From Durusdinium trenchii (Eukaryota; Sar; Dinophyceae; Suessiales; Symbiodiniaceae), in the NCBI GenBank assembly GCA_963970005.1, contig CAXAMN010006557.1, positions 141,123 to 205,122 of the forward strand: DNA of 64,000 bases, given 5' to 3'. Below are positions 46,101 to 57,198 of this stretch, one piece after another. A model generated the notes under the pieces. The model saw only the letters and a program-made list of their open reading frames with translations. It was not told where the DNA came from and searched no databases. The translations under genes and the position numbers were made by a program. Within the stretch, counting starts at the first letter, position 1; each line of letters begins with the position of its first letter.

Positions 46101-49100
46101 ATTATCTTGTGTTTGGCTCTGTTTCCCTGATGACATGGGATTTATACACTCCGGACACAAAGGGGATATATAAGGCAAATGACTTGGGAACGTGTGAATT
46201 TATGTTTATGCTTAACAAATTTCATGTCATCCGAAGGTAGTATATATTGTATGACACCGCCATCAAAACTCTTGGCTCAAATCAAAATTGTACTATTTTT
46301 GGAACATCACCTTTGAAATCCTTTGAAACTTTAAAACATTCAGGAGAACTGAGCCAAAACGTTTTGAAGGGTTGCCTAGCACTGGTTGTTCACTCTTCAA
46401 GTCAAACCTCATCAAGGCTTGTGATCGTGACACTCACAAACCACCTCCCCTACCCCACCCGCAGCTGGACTTCCCAGTTCAAACCATACTTTGCCCCACC
46501 ACTTTGGTGAACACTCCCAGGGTTCTTCGAGCCAAATTTTGGATATATTTACTAGGCTCTCAGCTTTTTGGCTGCCTTGATTGAGGTATCCCAACCCCTC
46601 TGGCTACCGGAATCCCACGAAATCCTGGTGCCTTCCGAGACCCATCTCGTGCGCTGCGCCTGGGGCGAAAATGCGGGAGGTGCCACTGCCCGGGCGCAGG
46701 CGTCGCACTTCGCCTCCCTCCGCCTGGTCAGCAGCTGAGTCAGCAGCTAGTGAGCGCTAGGGGCCCAAAAGGAAAACACACATCATGTTCCAAATTCCGG
46801 GAAACTACGCTATGGATTTGACGTTTTCTCCAAGAAATTCCCGGGAAAGATCGGAGGAGGACCATGTTTCCTGTACCTGGTTGGAACCGTGAGGGCGTCT
46901 TTAAGTAACCGGGCTCAAGCTTGCCGAAAAGCAAGGACGTTGCCTTGAAAAGGACGTCGAAATGTCTTGAAATATGCATTGCAAATGGTGTTCATCACAA
47001 GCCAGTGGTTCTGTCTTAGAACCCATGCTTTTCTTAGGTCGGACCCCTCTAGGTCACACCCAGTCTTTGGAGCTCTCCTTTTCGCCCAGCCGGTCTCAAG
47101 GAACTATCCCAGACACGACCCATGGGACTGCCATAGGACTGCCGATCACTTGGGGTGGTCTTCCTGGGGGTCTGGCTGGGGCGGCAGTCCGGACTGGCAG
47201 TCCCAGATAGGTCGTGTTTGGGAATTGTTCCGGCATGTCCATAGTGCCTTTTGGGACACCAAAGATCATCCCCAGAACCCTATGAACATACATGGCAAAT
47301 TGTGACATACATCGCCTTCGGCCCATGGAAACACCAACCACATCTCCACAAACAAAACAAACTGGATAAACATGGTGCCCCAAACAGGACTTGTAAAAAG
47401 GATCCTAGCAGCTTCTATATCAAACCACAATGTGTCTTACTCTTTGACCGAACATTCTTTGTCCCCAACCTTTTGAAGCCACTGTCTCGCACCTGGATGC
47501 GTTCGGCTTCCGCCAGGTCATCAGGCCTTGACAAACCACCCCCCGCAAACTGACCATGCGCGGTACCGGTGAACTCGTGAACTCCGAGACATCGGGAGGA
47601 CGATGCTTCTGAAGACCCAAGAGGTGAACTGCACAGAAGCATCTTTCTTACATGTCTGGGAGTGCGGGGACCTTGTAAATGGCTATGCGTGGAGTTTGTG
47701 GACCATGATTTTGGAGTTTGTGGCCTTTTTTTTGGAGTTCGTGCCCAAACCCTTCTAGGCCCCATTCAACTCCTCTGTTTGGGATGTTTGTGAGGGGCGC
47801 CGAAGGGGACGAGTGGGACGGACAAGCATCTTTGTACCTGAACTGGAGGTGGTTGGAAACAAAAACGCCTGCTAACTATATTGTATGATGGCCCATTGTC
47901 CATGCCCAAAAAAGACACAGGACAGTTGCAATCAGTCTTAGTCTTGTGGCTTAGGCATCTCTTTGGCATTTGCGCCAGCTGTCTTAATGAAATGTGTCCA
48001 TCAATGATCGAATTCCCCTCACACCAACGAAACATCTCAGCTGACCCCAAGCCCTGTGGTCGTCATGCTCCCAGCGCCAAGTTTTCGCCCCCGCTTCAAA
48101 TCAAGCTTCTCATAGTTTCTTAAGGCATCTTAAGGCCATATTTCTTTCATCCCCCTTCATTGGGTTGGATGCTAGGCGAACACCGGTCGGGGAGATTCTT
48201 TCTATATCGTCATTAAGGCCACGGTTTGGGCTTTTTTCTGGAATGGTGGGCTCAGGGATTCCCTCAGATCTCCAGCCGTGCTCGACGCTCCCCGCGGTTG
48301 GTCGCGCCTGTGATCTCGCGTGAGGCGGTTCACCTCACGGCCCGACCGTGGTCAGGGACGGCGATCGCGACGCCCAAGAGCCAAGCTGCCGAGTCTCAGC
48401 TCCCGTTTGAGCTGGGCTTTTGTTTGGAGCCTGGGGAACCAAACATGAACCAACTTGGGCTCTAAGGCAACTGCTCCTTTTTTTTGGCTCAAACATCTCG
48501 AACTCAAGCCCTCTCAGTTGTTGGAGTCTACAAAGAAAGAAATGGTCCTTCAAAGGATCGAGACTGGATCTCAAGATCCGAGAGAGAGAGAGAGAGAGAT
48601 CGCAGTCTCACGCTCACAGTCAGCGTCTTTCAGCTGCATTCCTCGCATCCTTCAAGATCCTAAAGATCCTTGGGCCGTTCATAGAGCCAACCCAACCGCT
48701 TGCGAGGCTCGGCCACGCCGCTCTGCGGCTCCTGGGTGTCCCCCACCGCAATCTCAGAGCGATCTTCACCGCTCCTGGAGACGAGAACCTGCCGGTCCCG
48801 TGGCACGCGCGGGATGCGCCCAGGCGCGGGCCCAGGCGTTCATTCATGTCTCACATGTTTGGTGCATAATATGCATAACATGGGTATTATATATATACCT
48901 ACTAATCACTACCCACTAAGCCATGCCTACTCCAACGTGGGTATATACCTACAAATCACTCCTGTTCGGTACCTCTTCGTGGCCCGGGCTGCCCCATGTC
49001 AAAAACGAGTGGCGATGCAGCCATGAATGTCATGTCGTTGTTTTCGCTTTTAAAGTCCTTTTTGTGTTTTTTGCTGGGCGTCATGGGTTCTTCAAGCACT

Positions 49101-52100
49101 CCACAGCCAAATGCAATACGTGGAGCTAAAAATGGCCTACAAATGCCACAGTAAGTGCAGCTTTCAAGCTGTAGCGTTAAATGCCGATTCCGGATGTATG
49201 CAAGAAGATGCAAGAAGCCAGCACAATCAACCGCATGCAGCACTGGTGGTAGACAAATCAACGTCATGTCCCACGACTGGGAACTTTCATGAGCTTCCTG
49301 TTTTCTGCTTTCTTCCTTGGGATACCCATCGAGCCCATCAGATCACCGGTGGGGTCAGGTCCCCGGACCGCCCGCGAGTCGCCGACGTTGGCCACGTAGA
49401 GCCAACTCTCGCCCTGCGTCCGACCAGTCGACAGGCGTGACAGGCGTCTGATCGGGCCGAGGAGGTCTTGGTATTATAGACCCCCTGAATGGATAGTAGA
49501 TCCCCACGTCACCACTGCACAGGCAAGCATATATGATCATATATATATATATGTATAGACCCCTAAATAGGTAGAACAGTAGATCCCCACTAGAAATGTC
49601 TTGGACACATCCGGGGACCACTATAAAGGCAAGCATTTCGAGGACGGCCGCGGAGAGACCGCGGTCGCGGTCTGCCTGCATCTCGGGGTCCTCCTCAGAG
49701 ACCGGAAAGTGTAGGACCTCAGCACTTGGGAGTTGTGACTTGGAAGCTGGATGAAGCCTTTTCAGCAGCTCTGAAATCAAAGACCTGTTTCCTTTGTTTG
49801 AAGTCTGTTTGGGGTCGATCTCCATGAGTTATACAAGAGAAAACAAAACAAATGACTTGTGTAGCCAGCTTTTGACATGCTTGTCATTTCTCCATATGGT
49901 TTTCCTATGTTGCTTCAAACTATACTTAGCTTAAATAGCATGCCTGCATGTACAGGGACTTGAACAAACAAACATGTCATAGTCATAGTTTCCAAAACCA
50001 ACTCCCTCCCCGATTGCATGTTCCTCAGTTCCTCTGATCAAACATGAGGCTTCACAGAAGCTCAACATGAGAGCTTACCATGCTTTGCAAGCAGGAATGG
50101 CAAAGAACCTGTTCAATGCCCATGGTTTCTTCCAGCACTGGGCTGTGCTTATCAAAGCACCTCGAGAGTTGGGATCTGAGCCTGAATGCATACAAGCCGG
50201 CTATGGGGAAGTGGTTTCTCATGTTTTTGGGATGCCGAAAAGTTTGAGTGGTGGGGACCGTATCGTTTTCCACAGAAACAAAGCCCTCAACATACGCCAG
50301 GGTCACGCCGTGACTAAAGGAGTCAACCAATGATAGCAAAATATACATCCTAATAGTATCCATCGTATAATAACATATTTAAACAACCAACATCCGGAAG
50401 ATCGCAGCTCGCGGATCTTAGGTGCAGTCCTAAGACGTCTCCATCGTGGTGCCCTCTCTAGTTGGGGGGGCCGCGACATGAGTGATCGGCGTCCCTTGGC
50501 CCAAAGGGTTCGCTCCGTTTTCCACGAACTGCAGGGCCCCACAACGGTCAGACTCCAACACAGTGACTGACATCTAACACAGTGACCTCAAATCAACCAA
50601 CCACCCCTGGCCGTTTCTCGGCCAACTCAGTTACAGTCGCACCTCACCGCACCCGAAAACACCTCGTTCTCTCGGTGCGACGTCGCGAACGACCCAGTGG
50701 CCAGTGCCACAGTGGCGGTGGTGCCGCTCGTCTCTGTGTCGAAGTCTTGCTGCCTCAGTGGTGCGGATGGAAGAAGACAGGCCGATGAAAACGAGGGGGC
50801 CCGGCCCAAGGTATGTACTTCATCCGTCATATGCCACGTTTTTTTTGCCAAGCATCATGGTTCTTGACAACTACCAAAGTCTATCACAAAAGGATATATG
50901 TTCTATTATTTTCTCCATCTACCGGCGAGGTTAAAAGATGTTAAAGGGCTATGCTCTGTAAACCCAGCACAGGCTGCGATCATTTGAAGCTGAAGCTGGT
51001 GCGCACTTCAGCAGGAGTGCCCTACGAATCAAACCCACTAGCATTTAGGATCCTTCCTCTAGAAGGGACAAGGTATGCTGTTTGATACTAATTACATCTA
51101 ATTACTGCCCTTTCCATCCTTTTCATGGCACTTTCGGGAAGGAGATGTCCCCTTTTTGGAGACACTCACCGTATTGGAGCCACTCCTGCCGCACGGCTCG
51201 TCATGGGGCGGCCGGAATCTGAGGTGCCCGCAGCAAGCCTTCCTGCGAGTGAGCTAGCATTTGGCCAGAAGTGGGGAGCGAGCGGGAATCGGCCATAGCA
51301 TCTTGGAAATGATCATGCAACTTGTGTGGAATGCTATCAGAAAAGTGATCAAGCATGATCTTGCATCATGCAAAGGACATTTGGATATATTAGGCATTAT
51401 TTCCTCACATTCTTTGCCACGGCTACCGGGTACCGCCATCGTCAGAAAGGAGTTGGAACACATCTGGACGTCATCTGCACTGGACAACCTCTGCATGCAT
51501 CGCTCAAACGCATACAGTGGACTGAGTTTCAGAGTAGATGGCACTGGCACATCTACAATCCTCTACATGTGATAGAAACATGGGGGTCCACCATCGACAT
51601 TCGGGGCCATTAAGTTGAGTTCCCAACTCGCTGAATTTTGGAGTTCTCGCTTTAAGCGGGAAGTCTCTTAAGCGGCCCTCGTTCCGAACACGAGCTGTTG
51701 GCAAAGACTGCGGAAGGCTTGTGAAGGACATTGCCCTTCCGCAGTCGTTCAGGATTTCTTTGCCTTCTGCATTTCTATGCTGGCTTGTCAGCTTGTCTTC
51801 TTTCCTCCATCTGCTTCTTCAGGACCTCAACGTTCCTTCTGTTGCACGTAGCCCTCTCTTGAGGCCACATGATCAGGGATCACCTGGCCACGTGCTCTTC
51901 ATACATCCCCCATTGTCTGCCAGTTGGCCACGTGCCATCCAAAAGCGGCGGCGCGGCATGTGGCGCAGGCGCCGCCAGCGCCTGCCCGGCCGCGCTTCTG
52001 GACAAACAGGGCACCACCTGCGGAACCTCTCTGCATGCGGCTTCTGTGGCCCCCAAATAGATAGTGCGGCTTCTGTGGCCCCCACATTTTGAGCGGGGAT

Positions 52101-55100
52101 CCACTGTTCTATCTACTTTGGGCTCCTCATATAGGCACGTTTCAGGGAGCGACCCACCGGTCGAAGCTGCCCGAGCGGTCGATCGCCTCTGCTCTCCATA
52201 AGAGCTTCAACCGCGTGGGTGCTGACTTGCGTCTCGAGGTTCAAAGCCCATGAACAACTAAGGTACAGTAATAGTCTATAGATCCGAAGCTAGATCAGGG
52301 TCTCTTCAGGGGGAAGAAACACCAAGAAGGGCCCAACCAATTGCACAAAATCCGAAAATGAAGTTGAGGCCCCACCGGAATATCTGTTGAGCCCTATGTT
52401 GATTTTCGTGGGGTGAGCAAAAAGGTAGCCAAGAACAAGGTCCAAAGACTCATCAACATGTCATTCCATCAAGCAGCCATTGAACCCCAGAACCTGCTCC
52501 TTAAGCCCAACGCTCTATCGGACAGCAGCTGGATGCCAGCAACCGTAAAAATACAAGATGACCCCGTACATTCAGCGATCTTCAAACACAAAGCAAACTT
52601 GAGATAGCTTCTGCAGCACACGGTGACTTTTCTTGACAAACATTTAAATAGCTATCCCTAAACCAATCTTAACAAATAGCCTATATATTATAGGTACTCC
52701 CCCTGCCACCGTCACCCACCCAACCATCATGACCGAATGATCCTCCGGTGGTTTTCGTGTCCGAGAACACCGGCGGGACCACTGGTGTTCACCGCTGCTC
52801 CTGGACTTGCGCAAAGGCCACTCGGAGAGCTTCCTCTGGCCCTGCGATCAAAGAGCCTTGACCTGGGACTCGTGGCGGTCAGTCGCTGCTCGGCGGGTCC
52901 GTCGGACCGTCGATCCTGGGTGGATGGAACGGTGGATTCGGAACTGGAGGCGTTGATGGAACGGTTGTTCCGGGAACAGTACTGCGATTCTGGCTGGACA
53001 TGTTCTACATATGTTCTACTGGATTGCCACTTGCATATCAAATAGTAACTGTACCTCTCAGGGCTCATTTGGATTTTTGAGCCCCTGCAAAGCAACCCCC
53101 ACCTACACTCCTCCACTCTCTCCCGACTTGTATCATTGGTGCAAAGGGTGAACCTATCCCAGACACGACTAATGGGACCGCCAAATTTGCCGATCAATTG
53201 GGGTGGTTGACCTGGGGTCACTGTAACATAATGTGTCCGTGAACAATATTGAACCATACTAAATTGTGTCAACAACCAATAATACTTGTTTAATGGACCC
53301 TGATTTTCAGCTGCTTCCAAACCTTGATTCTGGATTTCTGATTTGGCTGCTGCATTTTGTTTTAATTTTCTTGTTTGGGCATTGCCATTCTTGTAAACTA
53401 AAATCAACCCACAAAGACTACCCCTCACAAGCAGCCCAAACCTTCAATTACTATCAATTACTCCAAACCTCAAATAGTACTAAACAAACCCTGCCTGGTT
53501 CTTTTGGTGGCTTCCTTTGCAATTCCTTTTAGATTTGCTTGCTTTCTTTTCCTTTCATTTCCTTTTCTGTCCTGTTCTTTTCCTTTCATTTCCTTTTCTT
53601 TTCTCTCATTCTCCTTTCATTTCCTTTCATGTTCCTTTCGTTTCCCTTTTGTTCCTTTCTTTTTCCTTTTTTTCAACTTCAACTCCAGATTCTTCTGGAT
53701 GTAACATTGTTCAGAGTCTACTTGATCAAGGGGGAGCGGGAGTTTAAAACATATGAGGCGGACATTGTTATATATGCACACATAACTACATAATATTACA
53801 TAATCACATATATATATATATAATTACACCCGGAAGCCCAAACCGGTCACCGTTTTTTGACTCGCTTTTGGTAGGTGTTCCAGGCTCCAGGTCTGTATAT
53901 GCCAGTCCCACCGGCCGTAGTACCGGCCGTGAAGGTCACCATGGGTGGCTCGGACTCGGCTCGGCCCAGGCACCGAAGAGACTCTCCGGCAAAACCCCAC
54001 GGGCAAAGGCTGCGCAGTGGTGACCTGGTGGTGCGGTACAGTGCGACACCAGGGGCCCAATCTCCTATTCCTTTTGGCTGGCGGGATCAACATGAGTTTT
54101 GGGGTGCATGATTGGTCCAAGAAACAGGAGGTCCACGCGAAGAGATCGAGGAACATGAAACTGGAAACACCATCGAGTGAGGATGATCCAGCTGTTTCAT
54201 GGCGTGAATCGAGGTCTGGACAGGTACCGGTGCCCGCTTATCTTGCGGTCGAACGGCCCCTTAAACCGCTTGTTCTTCCAAAATCAGCTTGTTGGCTCAC
54301 CTACCTTTCGCGACGGCTTGGCCGAGGGGGTGGGTCGGGTCCAAGCTGTCGTAGCAGCTGGTGACCGTGCCGTGCGTGGTTTCGGGGACCCCTGGTGTTT
54401 CCCACAGAACAATGGACAGAATAGACTACTAGACATGGTCAACCTACCAGGGCTGAAAGGTAACCTCGAGGTTTTTTCACCCACGGCATCCCACCGCCAA
54501 ATGGTATCAAGTGGTGCTGGACAAGTACCGTACATACTTTACCTCGTCAATTCTCTCAACATGACTTCATCCTTCAACTGTGTTAAGGTCTAATGTCTTC
54601 TCGTCACTAATCAGTGAACCGAGCGTGTCTTTTTGGTCTCCTTCATACAAATGGCATGGAACATCGTGGAAACATTTATCTTCCTCGAGGGCCAAAAAAC
54701 ATCCACCGGGTTGCCTGTTCTTTCTGCATCATCCCAGTATATCCCAATTATACAGGTTGTGGCTCAACAGAATCGAACACTGAGGAAGTCTTGCATCTGG
54801 AGTTTCTCGCATGCAAACGACCTCCAAAAAAATGCTGACAAGTGCTGCGATCCAAACACCAAGGCTGATGGCTGCGAAACACCAGGCGCCTGCTGCGAGT
54901 CACCTGCTGGTGATGTTTCTTATTGTGTTGACATGAATCCCATTTAGCACCTGCTTGACCATGGCCGTCAAAGACCCCATAGAGCGCCTGGCGAGGTCTC
55001 AACAAACGCTCGGTTTCAACCGCGTGCCTTGTCGCCATGCGGTCGAAGCAATGAGCGAGGATCATCTATGAACGTCTTGGAACCGAGACACATGTCACAT

Positions 55101-55636
55101 TGTCCTTGAAATCTAGCAGCATCCTGCCATCCTTTCTCCGAACAATGCCCTTGGTAATATATATCCTGCCATCTTCCTGTAGCTTCTGTCAGACACGACC
55201 CTTTGCAGGTTGGAATCCGACTTCAAAGGACCCGTGGCTCCCACCATGGGCTCTTCACCTCTAAGTGAGCAGCCAGAACATCAAAAGTGAGACATACCAT
55301 ATGAAATACACCTCGGGGGGCAGAGTGGTCTGAACCACCACCATTTCTCATGGCCCCCTCCGCTCCCAACGCTCGGTGACCTATCATGCGTGACCTACGG
55401 GGTGACCTGGCCGCCAAACGGTTTGGCAGCTCAAAAGGCGCAGTACCACACACACACACACACCCTTCCCTTATCATCCCCCTAACCCCCCAAAAAAGGA
55501 AACCCTTTTGAGCCCCAAAAGTGCAAAGGCCAATGCCGCATCCCCAAAAGCGTGCCAGTGAGGCGATGTGCCCATCATGTGCCAAGGAATGCCTGGCTAA
55601 AACAAAGTCGTCCTGGTTGGGGACACCAGCGTCAGC
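43099..55636 (-). CDS. PP2C/PPM-family Ser/Thr protein phosphatase, about 16 exons
   Basis: Metal-dependent phosphatase removing phosphate from Ser/Thr. Minus exons, 5' to 3': 55636-55565, 54987-54951, 54024-53974, 52841-52801, 51242-51220, 50753-50702, 49413-49369, 48788-48747, 48333-48308, 47526-47493, 46723-46660, 45696-45614, 44754-44697, 44119-44088, 43694-43628, 43175-43099 (stop). PP2C motifs appear in the right order: PNQDDF, YGVFDGHG, TSGTTATVAL, WLYVANVGDSRAV, RLTRDHRPDD, EGGEVRRL, ALSRSLG, GVSSEPE, ELLVLGTDGLFEF, DDITAVAV. About 268 codons, the usual size of the domain. Metal-binding acidic residues are present (DDF, DGHG, TDG, DDIT). Acceptors are all AG before G; donors are 5 GT, 6 GC, 3 GA. 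The 44088/43694 join is unresolved and may hide an exon. Upstream N-terminal exons are not certain. Confidence 0.88.
43628..43694 (-). CDS. PP2C exon 15
   Basis: DVCSVARRRWARSGELGGAE then QN. The A-R-R-R-W helix precedes the last motif, as in other PP2Cs. Acceptor CACGTAG before G, donor GC. Confidence 0.75.
44088..44119 (-). CDS. PP2C exon 14: LFEF
   Basis: LFEFCSTKEV completes DGLFEF, equivalent to the usual DGLWD/DGVWE. Acceptor CCTCCAG before G. The end is either GC at 44087 or GT at 44080. Confidence 0.78.
44697..44754 (-). CDS. PP2C exon 13: LGTDG
   Basis: VTSVRLANSSDELLVLGTD, ending one base into the Gly codon. The Asp is the metal ligand of motif 9. Acceptor CTCGGCAG before G; the in-phase donor is GA (CGACG before GACGGC). 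Confidence 0.85.
44822..45009. mobile_element. foldback/MITE-like element family C, copy 2
   Basis: Left arm ACATGGAAGTGGATCGCC and right arm GGCCATCCACTTCCATGT are inverted with one mismatch. A third, internal CACATGGAAGTGG lies at about 44930. It sits in the PP2C intron between exons 12 and 13. Confidence 0.75.
45614..45696 (-). CDS. PP2C exon 12: SRSLG
   Basis: CQWPAMALSRSLGASIAGTC then GVSSEPE. The Asp normally following SRSLG is Ala here. Acceptor GCCACAG before G, donor GC (CCTGAG before GCGGCG). Confidence 0.87.
45792..45900. mobile_element. MITE-like element family A, complete copy
   Basis: CAGAGTAGATGGCAC (45805-45819) and its perfect inverse GTGCCATCTACTCTG (45874-45888), with outer ACAGT/ACTGT pairs, bound a 109-bp element in the PP2C intron between exons 11 and 12. 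Its ends recur at 7558, 26619 and 51530. Confidence 0.85.
46660..46723 (-). CDS. PP2C exon 11: GGEV
   Basis: AEGGEVRRLRPGSGTSRIFA then P. The GG-x-V turn and R-I-F strand precede the SRSLG motif. Acceptor GACCAG before G, donor GC. Confidence 0.82.
47100..47231. mobile_element. MITE-like element family B, complete copy
   Basis: The left end GGAACTATCCCAGACACGAC (from 47100) and the right end, read inverted, GGAACAATTCCCAAACACGAC, plus an inner GGGACTGCC/GGCAGTCCC pair, define a 132-bp element in the PP2C intron between exons 10 and 11. Confidence 0.85.
47493..47526 (-). CDS. PP2C exon 10
   Basis: PDDLAEAERIQ, the E-x-x-R-I helix. Acceptor TGTCAAG before G, donor CAG before GTGCGA. Confidence 0.8.
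48308..48333 (-). CDS. PP2C exon 9: LTRDH, 26-nt microexon
   Basis: VNRLTRDH plus two bases of the next Arg codon. L-T-x-D-H is a PP2C signature. Acceptor CCGTGAG before G, donor GC. Confidence 0.78.
48747..48788 (-). CDS. PP2C exon 8
   Basis: VLVSRSGEDRSEIA completes the strand and loop after GDSRA. Acceptor CCGGCAG before G, donor GTGGGG. Confidence 0.78.
49369..49413 (-). CDS. PP2C exon 7: ANVGDSRA
   Basis: GESWLYVANVGDSRA, one of the most diagnostic PP2C motifs. Acceptor GACGCAG before G, donor GTCCGG. Confidence 0.9.
50702..50753 (-). CDS. PP2C exon 6: SGTTATVAL
   Basis: QQDFDTETSGTTATVAL, PP2C motif 5. Acceptor ACTGAG before G, donor GC. Confidence 0.85.
51220..51242 (-). CDS. PP2C exon 5: 23-nt microexon
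   Basis: EGLLRAPQ bridges exon 4 and exon 6 in phase. Acceptor CTCGCAG before G, donor GA (CTCA before GATTCC). It is the shortest and least certain exon of the gene. Confidence 0.55.
51514..51544. repeat. single end of element family A
   Basis: ACAGT (51514-51518) and CAGAGTAGATGGCAC (51530-51544) are identical to the left end of the complete copy at 45792-45900. A decayed right end may lie near 52109-52130 (CTATCTACTTTGGGCTCC). It sits in the PP2C intron between exons 4 and 5. Confidence 0.55.
52801..52841 (-). CDS. PP2C exon 4
   Basis: GPEEALRVAFAQVQ, the helix preceding the SGTTA strand. The donor that preserves phase is GA (CCAG before GAGCAG). Confidence 0.75.
53153..53223. mobile_element. 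element family B, left-end copy
   Basis: Shares TATCCCAGACACGAC, ATGGGAC.GCC, GCCGATCA.TTGGGGTGG with 47100-47231 but lacks the right end. It continues GACCTGGGGTCAC as at 8534. It sits in the PP2C intron between exons 3 and 4. Confidence 0.65.
53524..53690 (+). repeat. polypyrimidine tract
   Basis: About 165 bp of almost only C and T with CCTTTCATTTCCTTTT-type units. It gives Phe/Ser-only frames on the plus strand (SFPFISFSFLSFSF) that are artefacts. It lies within a PP2C intron. Confidence 0.9.
53974..54024 (-). CDS. PP2C exon 3
   Basis: HHCAAFARGVLPESLF follows the DGHG motif as in other PP2Cs (G-H-x-x-A-x-F). Acceptor CACCAG before G, donor GTGCCT. Confidence 0.82.
54951..54987 (-). CDS. 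PP2C exon 2: FDGHG
   Basis: ALYGVFDGHGQA in 37 nt. DG is the invariant metal-binding pair. Acceptor CTCGCCAG before G, donor CAG before GTGCTA, phase 1. Confidence 0.88.
55448..55470 (+). repeat. (CA)n microsatellite
   Basis: CACACACACACACACACA in the PP2C intron between exons 1 and 2. A second (CA)n run is at about 55851-55868. Confidence 0.9.
55565..55636 (-). CDS. PP2C exon 1: NQDDF metal site
   Basis: Twenty-four codons, ADAGVPNQDDFVLARHSL then AHDGHI. The Asp pair corresponds to the ED motif of PP2C. Acceptor CGCAAG before G; donor GC. Confidence 0.82.
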
Positions 55637-57198
55637 CTTGCGGGTGAGACATGCAGGGAGTGGCGATGTCAAAATCGATGGATGGGTGGCCCTGACATTG
55701 GAAAGCAACTGGTGCGCCCGCCCTCACAAACTGAACCAAGAAACGAAGAGAGATTGGGTGTACACCACCCCCTGGGCCCAGTGGATGATGGTTAGTAAAG
55801 GCCTTTCGCAAACATAGTGATAATGCATTATTAACTGTACAGGTCATGGGACACACACACACACACACTAGACCATGGCTTCCATGCTTGTCTAAGCAAG
55901 GGTAGTCAATTGAGATTTGAACATCTTCAGCGGGAAGCTGCAGCACGCTATAGCGATAGCAGCATCTGTTCTCCACTCTAGGGGATAGCAAGGATGGAAA
56001 CGGTGCTGCTGCGGGCACCGTTTGTGGGCATAGCTGTCACAGCACCTGTGAGCCGAAGCACCCACCCAAGCGATCCCATGGACCGTGAGTTTATAGACCC
56101 CCTGAAGGCTATTCTCATCTACCACCCAGTGCTTTTGGTCCATGCTGCAGGGTGGACTTCCCCATTCAGCCATCCGCATGGATGGCGCGCTACCCTTCCA
56201 GGTTTCAGGACCCACAGCGGTTTCGTGGAACCTTAAACCACCTACATCAACGGCCACTTGTGCAATTGACCCTCGGGTGACAATATGGATAAGCTCCCCT
56301 ACAGTTAGCAGCTGTTCACCTTGGCTCTACGGTTCACTTCAGGCCAGTTGCATGTTGAAAGCAATCCTGATAAGCGACACAGGAGGAACGCCCAAGTTAA
56401 GGTGGTCAAACTGTGTGCAACATCTATATACTCTGGCCATCTCTGGCCATACTGCATCTCAGTGTTCAGTCATGCCCCTCACCCGTTTTAAGTTGACTGG
56501 AAAATCCAAATCAGGCCGCCAGCCACTTGCAGTGGCAACTGAGTGTCCCCCACTCGTCTGCCGCGAGTGCACACGAAGGCAACCCCTCATGACACAGGCA
56601 CCGTGGGAAGACGTGGCCAGGAGTTGTCCGGCGGATCTTAAGTGAACCCATTTGTTGTTCTCTAGGTCAAGAAAATCTACTACGTTGGTCAGGTATTCTT
56701 CTTCTTTGACTTAAGATATGCAATACATAATATATATATATATTTAGTAATATGAACATACGAACTGGTAGTTTTCTGCGACGACCAGATTCTGAAGCGT
56801 TCATGGATAACAAGTCGGACGAGCTCAAAAGGACACACTTTGTTTTAATTTGAATACTTTGAACTGGGTCAACCACCATGTGAAGGCCAGTCAAAAGCTC
56901 ACTTTTTGGTGGAGCTCTGGCTGAGACCACACCCCCCAAAAAAGCAGCAACACAAAGGCAATCATATTGGATGCGGGTCAAAACACCGAGCCCTAAAGCC
57001 TGGCAAGTGGACCATGTTGTTTTGTAGTGAAATTCTGTTCACTTCGGATTGGTGGTCACCGGCCTTCCCCGGTTTTGACCCATGGCCCATAGCCATATTG
57101 AAACCCTACCGCATCCCGGCTTCGGCCCGTTTCGACACTCCTCCGCTGCTTTTGGTCACCAACACCAACAGCCCCGATCTCGGGGCCGGGATCGCCTT

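Noticed and set aside
48478..48500. TTTTTTTTGGCTCAAAC resembling the dinoflagellate spliced-leader end (TTTTGGCTCAAG)
   Set aside because: Only about 11 bases match and the rest of the leader (CCGTAGCCA) is missing; chance cannot be excluded.
53504..53793. Three overlapping Phe/Ser-rich plus ORFs
   Set aside because: Products of the polypyrimidine tract within a PP2C intron.
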